A stretch of DNA of 10,901 nt from Desulfobulbaceae bacterium (GTDB lineage: Bacteria > Desulfobacterota > Desulfobulbia > Desulfobulbales > Desulfobulbaceae): contig JALSNT010000351.1 in assembly GCA_026986885.1 (NCBI GenBank), positions 1-10,901 on the forward strand. Direction: 5' to 3'. The position numbers and the translations under genes were made by a program. The notes below the pieces were generated by a model, which was given only the letters and a program-made list of their open reading frames with translations, was not told the origin of the DNA and did not search any database. Below are positions 7,262 through 10,901 of the stretch, one piece after another (the stretch's first letter is position 1; each line of letters begins with the position of its first letter).

Positions 7262-7303
7262 GCTCAATTTAGGTGATAGAGGATTATCATACCTGAATTG
7301 AGC
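7262..7303. promoter_or_regulatory. Long imperfect stem-loop before ygfA
   Basis: GCTCAATT (7262-7269) pairs with AATTGAGC (7296-7303). After a T-G wobble, AGGT (7271-7274) pairs with ACCT (7291-7294), then GATA (7275-7278) with TATC (7285-7288) around a 6-nt loop, with a 2-nt bulge. It ends 9 nt before the ygfA ATG on the minus strand. A GATAAT on that strand (in CAGGTATGATAATCC) could be a -10 element inside the stem, so this may be an operator or a 5' UTR hairpin. Confidence 0.5.
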
Positions 7304-7317
7304 GTTTCATGCCGGAA

Positions 7318-7361
7318 AAAAGAAAAAAGCGGTGCCCGCCGGGAGGTGGAGACCGCTTTTT
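7318..7361 (-). terminator. Intrinsic terminator of the YeeE/YedE gene
   Basis: AAAAAGCGGT (7324-7333) pairs exactly with ACCGCTTTTT (7352-7361); the loop contains a small CCC/GGG hairpin. On the minus strand the stem leads into TTTTTTCTTTTTT and lies about 30 nt after the stop at 7391. The symmetry means it could also work on the plus strand. It separates the transporter from the ygfA transcription unit. Confidence 0.88.
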
Positions 7362-7390
7362 GTTTTCCTGCCTGAACATAGGGGCAAATA

Positions 7391-8731
7391 TCACATGGGG
7401 ACAATCAGTTTATTGGCATCCTCGTTCCAGGTGACGATTACATACCAGAGCGCCATGGCGAAACCGATCAACAGCAGGGTATAACCGTACCCTATGGCAT
7501 CGGGCAGATAGATGTATTTACCGAGATGACCGGCCTGTTCGAGTCCGGTTACATCAATGGAACCGCCGGAAGAGATTGCCTCCCGAATCTCATCGACATC
7601 ATAATCGATCAGGCCATACCTGGCCTGGGTAAGCAGGTTGCTGAGAGCCGCTCCCTTGACTTCAAATTCCATGCCGTTGAACCAGTGTACCAGCAGGGAA
7701 TTGGCGATGCCGAAAAAGGGCACCACGATCCAGAGCTTGAGTTGGCCCTCCCCGACCCGCCACAGGGTACCCGACCCGCAACCACCGGCCAGCATGGCAC
7801 CGAGACCGAAGATAAAACCACCGACGACGCCGCCCCAGCCAAATGTACCGCGCACATAATTGATCGGTGCCAGCACGGGATCGCCGCCGTGGGCTATGGG
7901 AACGGTATATTTAAGCACAGCCGCTCCGATGGCGATGATAAAGATCGACAGGGCCACGGATTTTGCCAGGGTGCAGTCTCCGGTCATGTGGGGCTCACGA
8001 AATCCCTGCACCATACACCAGCGTCCACGCTGCATGGCATAGCCAAGACCGGCGGCAATGAGCAGGATACCGGACAGGGAGGCGATGTAATCGGTATTGT
8101 CGTCGCCGTCATAACCGGCATAGTATTTCGCCCCATAGACCAGGGCGGCGATGGCCGCAAGGCCGAGAATTCCCTGGACGGCACGGGGCAGTTCCACGGT
8201 CCATGAACCGGACGAACCCCAGGTGATGTACTCCATTTCCTTGTACAGTAACCAGAGGCCGAAAACGACGCCGAGAACGAGGCCCAGCCACATGGCAAAA
8301 CCATTGGCGGCCAGGTTGCCGATGGCGTTGTACATGCCGCCGACATTGCACCCCCCTGCAAGTGCTGAGCCGATGCCCATGAAAATACCGGCGATAATTG
8401 CCTTGACGACCTCACGATATGGTGGAAAACGAAAGGCAAACTGGCCGCCAAGACAGGCAGACAGAAAAGCACCGCCGACAAAACCTATGCCGATGACCGA
8501 TCCGGAACTGATCAGGGCTGATTTCGGGGCACTGGAATAGATACCGATTCCATACAGAATCCAGTCTCCCCAGTTTCTGATGGCGCCGACAGCCCCCCAT
8601 GGCCGCCACCAGGCCATGATCAATATGCTGAGCAGCGCCACGATCACCCCGGTAATGTTGGCATTCCACTCTGTTGCACAGAGTAGTTTGTAGAGCCCCT
8701 TTATTTTGCCGCCAAAGCTCGTATCACTCAT
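7391..8731 (-). CDS. YeeE/YedE-family membrane protein, putative thiosulfate/sulfur-compound transporter
   Basis: The 446-aa protein is mostly hydrophobic, with about nine to ten likely membrane helices (for example near 25-41, 78-95, 110-127, 145-162, 187-200, 220-234, 260-277, 300-318, 332-350 and 414-434). It has the duplicated YeeE/YedE sulfur-transport domain: GGCNVGG with Cys128 in the first half and GGCGSGTLWRVGEGQ with Cys318 in the second, plus RWCMVQGFREP with Cys239 and GDCTL with Cys253. Characterised YeeE (TsuA) passes thiosulfate along conserved cysteines; that these cysteines do the same is inferred. A soluble loop near 355-405 is longer than in short YeeE proteins. GGAGGAG upstream supports the ATG at 8731. 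It is divergent from the TusA/DsrE operon, matching the frequent pairing of yedE with the TusA-like yedF. Substrate is uncertain. Confidence 0.88.
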   Translation of the reverse strand: MSDTSFGGKIKGLYKLLCATEWNANITGVIVALLSILIMAWWRPWGAVGAIRNWGDWILYGIGIYSSAPKSALISSGSVIGIGFVGGAFLSACLGGQFAFRFPPYREVVKAIIAGIFMGIGSALAGGCNVGGMYNAIGNLAANGFAMWLGLVLGVVFGLWLLYKEMEYITWGSSGSWTVELPRAVQGILGLAAIAALVYGAKYYAGYDGDDNTDYIASLSGILLIAAGLGYAMQRGRWCMVQGFREPHMTGDCTLAKSVALSIFIIAIGAAVLKYTVPIAHGGDPVLAPINYVRGTFGWGGVVGGFIFGLGAMLAGGCGSGTLWRVGEGQLKLWIVVPFFGIANSLLVHWFNGMEFEVKGAALSNLLTQARYGLIDYDVDEIREAISSGGSIDVTGLEQAGHLGKYIYLPDAIGYGYTLLLIGFAMALWYVIVTWNEDANKLIVPM

Positions 8732-9008
8732 ACTTTCTCCTCCAAAAAGTGTTAAGTAATTAGTTGAAAATAATATATTTTGTTAAAAAGTGTTTTATGT
8801 GGAATTTTAATGATCTTTTTGTTCAATTACGATGAAGTAGGGCGGTTTTTTTTTATGCCGATTCTCCAACCTTTACCGTTACCCTCATTTCTTGTCAAGA
8901 ACATTTGCCTGGATTATTGATGGGACGATCATATCGACACATATTGTTTTTTGTGATTTTTTAATAAGTTGCGATGCATCGCTTCTTGAGGCCTCATTCA
9001 TTTATTGC

Positions 9009-9037
9009 TTGACAGGATACGACCTATTCGCTATAAA
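9009..9037 (+). promoter_or_regulatory. Consensus sigma70 promoter of the tusA-dsrE operon
   Basis: A perfect TTGACA at 9009-9014 is separated by exactly 17 nt from TATAAA at 9032-9037. The predicted start is near 9044, which leaves a leader of about 120 nt before the first gene. The 12-bp palindrome at 8971-8982 lies 26 nt upstream of the -35 element, a place where an activator could bind. Confidence 0.72.
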
Positions 9038-9073
9038 AAAATCTGTTGCCTTCATCTACTCTGTGGGAGTTTG

Positions 9074-9099
9074 ACAACAGGGGTTGGCGGGGCTGTTGT
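9074..9099 (+). promoter_or_regulatory. Inverted repeat in the operon leader
   Basis: ACAACAG (9074-9080) and CTGTTGT (9093-9099) are exact complements around a 12-nt G-rich loop, within the predicted 5' leader about 30 nt after the start point. It may fold in RNA or act as an operator. No known riboswitch is recognised. Confidence 0.4.
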
Positions 9100-9163
9100 A
9101 TATGAGAACCGGGTCTTACAGTATTTCTTTTTTCTTATCATATTTTTCGAACAGGAGGATTAA

Positions 9164-9421
9164 ATGAGTGATCATAAAGTAGCGCCAGAGGGACTGGAAG
9201 TTGCCGCCGTGCTTGATGCCAAGGGCCTGAGTTGCCCGATGCCTTTGCTGCGCACCAAAAAGGAGATCGGCAAGATCAATTCAGGCGAGATTCTGCAGAT
9301 CGACGGCACCGATCCGGGATCAAGAAACGATATCCCCGGTTGGTGTGACCGCGCCGGCCATGAGTATCTGGGAGAAAAGGAAGAGTCCGGATATATCAGC
9401 TTTTTTGTCAAAAAAGGTTGA
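9164..9421 (+). CDS. TusA/YedF-family sulfur-carrier protein
   Basis: The 85-aa cytosolic protein shows the TusA (SirA-like) core: LDAKGLSCPMPLLRTKKEI at residues 17-35, with Cys24 in the invariant Cys-Pro-X-Pro motif that carries a persulfide, then the beta strand GEILQIDGTDPGS (41-53). A second cysteine (Cys61, in PGWCDRAGH) is also frequent in the family. TusA proteins pass sulfur between sulfurtransferases, for tRNA thiolation or for dissimilatory sulfur metabolism. AGGAGG at 9153-9158 supports the ATG at 9164. It is first in an operon with two DsrE-like genes and is divergent from a YeeE/YedE transporter, so a role in handling imported or stored reduced sulfur is more likely than tRNA modification. 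Whether it is closer to TusA or YedF needs a phylogeny. Confidence 0.92.
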   Translation: MSDHKVAPEGLEVAAVLDAKGLSCPMPLLRTKKEIGKINSGEILQIDGTDPGSRNDIPGWCDRAGHEYLGEKEESGYISFFVKKG

Positions 9422-9465
9422 TCGTCCCGGGCTGAACACAACACGTTTTCAGAAGGAGAAAACCA

Positions 9466-9798
9466 ATGGCAGGTGATCCGAATAAACTCGCGATTTTTGT
9501 AACTTCACCACAGAATATGACCCATGTGATCGGTCTTGCCGAAGCCACTGTCAAGGCCGGGAAAAGACCCATGATATTCTTCACGTACAAATCAGTCCAT
9601 TTGACCAAAGATGCCCGTTTTAAGGCATTGGCGGAGTTGTGCGGTAAAGACGATATTGCCATCTGTGCCGACAGCTATACCTGTGAGGGCTATGATTCGG
9701 CTAAAGACATTCCGGCCGGTTTGAGTGAGAGCCAGATGCGGACCCAGGCTTTTCATGGCGCATTGCTGGATGAATGCGGAAAATACATCGTCTTATAA
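9466..9798 (+). CDS. DsrE-family protein
   Basis: The 110-aa protein begins with a beta strand KLAIFVTSPQN (7-17) and a helix (MTHVIGLAEATVKAG, 18-32), followed by MIFFTYKSVHLT (36-47), the order expected for the DsrE/TusD alpha-beta fold. Cysteines lie at 59, 67, 73 and 104; the ICADSYTCEGYD segment (66-77) sits where DsrE and TusD carry the persulfide cysteine. The C-terminal DECGKYIVL ends in the usual last beta strand. DsrE-type proteins act as sulfur acceptors or donors, often in hexamers with partner subunits. AAGGAG at 9453-9458 supports the start. It follows the TusA-like gene by 44 nt and precedes a second DsrE-like gene by 12 nt, so an interaction among the three products is likely. 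Confidence 0.82.
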   Translation: MAGDPNKLAIFVTSPQNMTHVIGLAEATVKAGKRPMIFFTYKSVHLTKDARFKALAELCGKDDIAICADSYTCEGYDSAKDIPAGLSESQMRTQAFHGALLDECGKYIVL

Positions 9799-9810
9799 GG
9801 AGTTACAGAA

Positions 9811-10158
9811 ATGGAATCATTAAAAGTATACATCCTGATAGCCAATCGTTTTTATAATGACGGTATTCGTTCCGCCCTTGGCCTGGCCGTGGAGAATCAT
9901 TACGGGTATCCGGTGATCTTCAATGGTGAGTTTCCCAAAATGACTGAATACATGGCGGAAAATATCGCCTGGATTGCTGATATGGAAGGCGAGGTGTTCA
10001 GTTGCGGTGCCGATGCCCCAACCGACCTCCCCGAAGGTGTGTCGATGACGAATATCTCTCTGCAGGAGTTAGGTGAAAGAATGCGGGAAGCCGACGTTAT
10101 TATTCCTTATGGTTTACTGAAGCAGACCAACGAGCCACCGCCGGCCTGCGCCGACTGA
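9811..10158 (+). CDS. DsrE/F (TusC)-like protein
   Basis: This 115-aa product starts with LKVYILIANRFYNDGIRSALGLA (4-26), a strand-helix start typical of DsrE/F proteins. The stretch EVFSCGADAP (61-70) places Cys65 where DsrF and TusC have their cysteine motif, and ISLQELGERMREADVIIPYG (82-101) matches the C-terminal helix and strand of that family by eye. A 14-residue tail ending PPPACAD adds Cys113 and is unusual. AAGGAG at 9797-9802 overlaps the stop of the previous gene, giving tight coupling. It probably forms a complex with the upstream DsrE-like subunit. Just before and beyond its stop, the -1 frame is open to 10295, so a frameshifted longer tail cannot be fully excluded. Subfamily assignment is by eye only. 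Confidence 0.7.
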   Translation: MESLKVYILIANRFYNDGIRSALGLAVENHYGYPVIFNGEFPKMTEYMAENIAWIADMEGEVFSCGADAPTDLPEGVSMTNISLQELGERMREADVIIPYGLLKQTNEPPPACAD

Positions 10159-10257
10159 CCGGCCCGGCGGCCGAAGACCCAGCCACAATGATCAATGAAC
10201 GTGGCGCAGGAGACGATGTCTTGCAAGACAATTTCGGATATATAATGAGGAATGATT

Positions 10258-10431
10258 ATGAAGATATTACAGGTATACCGTTCAGAGCCCAATGATGATG
10301 TCAAGACCCTGGTTGAGATTCTCAATCGAGATCGTGATGCCGATGAATTCAAGCTCTATGATGGAGAACCGGACTATGATGTTCTGGTTGAAAAAATTTT
10401 TGCTGCTGATAAGACTGTCTGCTGGTGGTAA
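10258..10431 (+). CDS. 57-aa protein, possible shortened TusB/DsrH-like subunit
   Basis: This small frame runs from ATG at 10258 to TAA at 10429-10431, with an ideal GAGG seven bases before the ATG. It begins MKILQVYRSEPNDD and ends DYDVLVEKIFAADKTVCWW. By eye this recalls E. coli TusB, which begins with an LHTLHRSP stretch and ends with an IDY...FVRL...AW stretch; the central half of TusB (about 40 residues) would be missing. Cys55 next to the terminal Trp pair is notable. The protein is acidic and soluble. It is the last gene of the TusA-DsrE-DsrF-like operon, in the place a TusB/DsrH gene would take, and is followed by a terminator. That it is translated is likely from the ribosome site and codon pattern; the TusB link is a hypothesis. 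Confidence 0.68.
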   Translation: MKILQVYRSEPNDDVKTLVEILNRDRDADEFKLYDGEPDYDVLVEKIFAADKTVCWW

Positions 10432-10467
10432 TGTGATTGTCAGTTCAAAGTAACAAAAAGCAGCTCG

Positions 10468-10497
10468 GGCCCCTGTCGTTTCGGCAGGGGCCTTTTT
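10468..10497 (+). terminator. Intrinsic terminator of the sulfur-relay operon
   Basis: GGCCCCTG (10468-10475) pairs with CAGGGGCC (10485-10492), and the stem is followed by TTTTT on the plus strand, 37 nt after the stop of the 57-aa gene. It marks the end of the tusA-dsrE operon and supports including the small gene in it. Confidence 0.9.
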
Positions 10498-10570
10498 GTT
10501 TCTGATTACCATCGCGCCTCAGCAATATAGAAAAAACACTATTTGCCATATTTTCCGCCCCGTTAAAAAA

Positions 10571-10610
10571 CCACGGATGGACACGGATTCACACAGATTT
10601 ACACAGATTT
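10571..10610 (+). repeat. Tandem array of four decamers
   Basis: Four successive 10-nt units (CCACGGATGG, ACACGGATTC, ACACAGATTT, ACACAGATTT) share the core CAC(G/A)GAT. Decamer arrays of this type (CACGGAT/CACAGAT) are, from memory, common in intergenic DNA of many bacteria. The last two units are identical and the first has diverged most. Confidence 0.8.
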
Positions 10611-10626
10611 TTCCGGTAATTGCAGT

Positions 10627-10655
10627 TCTGTTTGAGTGTATCGAAAGCGGACAAA
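10627..10655 (+). repeat. Dispersed 29-nt repeat, copy 2
   Basis: This copy matches 249-277 at 26 of 29 positions, including the shared CGAAAGCGGACAAA. It lies just downstream of the decamer array. Confidence 0.6.
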
Positions 10656-10717
10656 ATACAGTTTTCCTGACGATGGTGGTAAGCAAATTTTTTGTTTAAA
10701 AACAGAGAACAGATTCA

Positions 10718-10901
10718 GTGTGCGCCTGCTTCGGTTTGAATGACCTGCTTCAGGCCCGACGTACCGGGAATGGTGGTAACCGTTCACCCAGATGCTGTTT
10801 CGCCCGCATTACCTGCATAATGTAAACGTTTACCAGTGCCCCATATTCGTTCAAGCAGGCCGACGAGTCTATAGCCCGCTATGTGAGGTGGCCTGATCGG
10901 A
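10718..10901 (+). other. Highly structured non-coding stretch, possibly the 5' end of a group II intron
   Basis: The stretch starts GTGTGCGCC, which contains the group II intron start consensus GUGYG twice (GTGTG at 10718, GTGCG at 10720). GCCTGCTT (10724-10731) pairs exactly with AAGCAGGC (10853-10860), enclosing local hairpins such as CCTG/CAGG (744-747 with 751-754 of the 10,000s), CCCG/CGGG (10755-10758 with 10765-10768), GGTG/CACC (10772-10775 with 10785-10788) and CATTA/TAATG (10807-10811 with 10818-10822). The rest lies outside the window, so the intron idea is unproven; another structured RNA or repeat is possible. Confidence 0.25.

Larger units (their letters stand above)
8732..9163. 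other. Divergent intergenic region between transporter and sulfur-relay operon
   Basis: This 432-nt A/T-rich gap has no credible gene; an open frame at 8892-9074 lacks a ribosome site and crosses the promoter. It contains a direct repeat AAAAAGTGTT (8744-8753 and 8785-8794, 41 nt apart start to start) close to the transporter start, a 12-bp palindrome GCGATGCATCGC at 8971-8982, a strong plus-strand promoter at 9009-9037 and a 7-bp inverted repeat at 9074-9099. I could not find a clear minus-strand promoter for the transporter. Confidence 0.65.
10432..10901. other. Non-coding tail of the window
   Basis: After the terminator no convincing gene is found. An open frame at 10496-10699 runs through the decamer array and contains MDTDSHRFTQI, the kind of peptide such repeats give when mis-annotated as hypothetical proteins; a minus-strand frame at 10599-10787 has no support either. 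The region holds the decamer array, the second copy of the 29-nt repeat and a structured stretch from 10718 to the edge. Confidence 0.6.

Noticed and set aside
7254..7320. 6S RNA upstream of ygfA as in enterobacteria
   Set aside because: Only about 65 nt lie between the terminator and ygfA, too few for a 6S RNA of about 180 nt.
7526..8206. Long plus-strand open frame (226 codons) opposite the transporter
   Set aside because: It is antisense to a well-supported membrane protein and gives a sequence with no fold-like pattern; such shadows are common opposite GC-biased codons.
8835..8860. Terminator at the T-run near 8847-8855
   Set aside because: There are nine T residues, but no stem precedes them on the plus strand and no gene ends there.
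8892..9074. Plus-strand open frame of 60 codons before the TusA-like gene
   Set aside because: It overlaps a consensus promoter and a palindrome, has no ribosome site and gives a low-complexity peptide.
9085..9101. Sigma54-like promoter (TGGC-N7-TTGT) before the TusA-like gene
   Set aside because: The spacing fits, but the essential -12 GC is GT, and a consensus sigma70 promoter lies just upstream.
10496..10699. Plus-strand open frame of 67 codons after the operon
   Set aside because: It begins inside the terminator T-run and reads through the decamer array, a known source of false hypothetical proteins.

Overview
The window looks like a chromosomal segment from a sulfur-metabolising member of the Desulfobacterota, most plausibly near Desulfobulbales. 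This is inferred from gene content and protein style: gatCA-hisC-cmk, a YeeE/YedE sulfur transporter, TusA/DsrE-type sulfur carriers and Nuo complex I. No database search was possible. No phage, plasmid, CRISPR, tRNA or rRNA signature was seen.

Layout. Positions 1-167 hold the 3' end of a plus-strand nuoN. Positions 168-771 carry no credible protein gene but contain a well-formed candidate small RNA: a sigma70-like promoter, three hairpins and a strong intrinsic terminator (about 577-757). From 8731 down to 772 all genes lie on the minus strand. In transcription order these are a YeeE/YedE-type transporter (7391-8731, own terminator), ygfA (5-formyl-THF cyclo-ligase), an HDAC-fold deacetylase sharing one base with ygfA, a REC/HD-GYP response regulator, and the tight operon gatC-gatA-hisC-cmk (overlaps of 4 and 8 nt for the last two junctions).

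Divergent from the transporter, after a 432-nt regulatory gap with a consensus promoter, is a plus-strand sulfur-relay operon: a TusA/YedF-like protein, a DsrE-family protein, a second DsrE/F (TusC)-like protein, and a 57-aa protein at 10258-10431 resembling a shortened TusB/DsrH. It closes with an intrinsic terminator at 10468-10497. Uptake of reduced sulfur by the transporter and persulfide hand-over by TusA/DsrE-type proteins form a plausible functional unit.

The last 400 nt appear non-coding. They hold a four-unit decamer array, a 29-nt repeat also found at 249-277, and a highly structured stretch starting with GTGTGCGCC that runs off the window and might be the 5' end of a group II intron or another structured RNA.

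The most interesting items are the candidate small RNA, the compact TusA-DsrE-DsrF-miniDsrH operon opposite YeeE/YedE, and the structured 3' edge.
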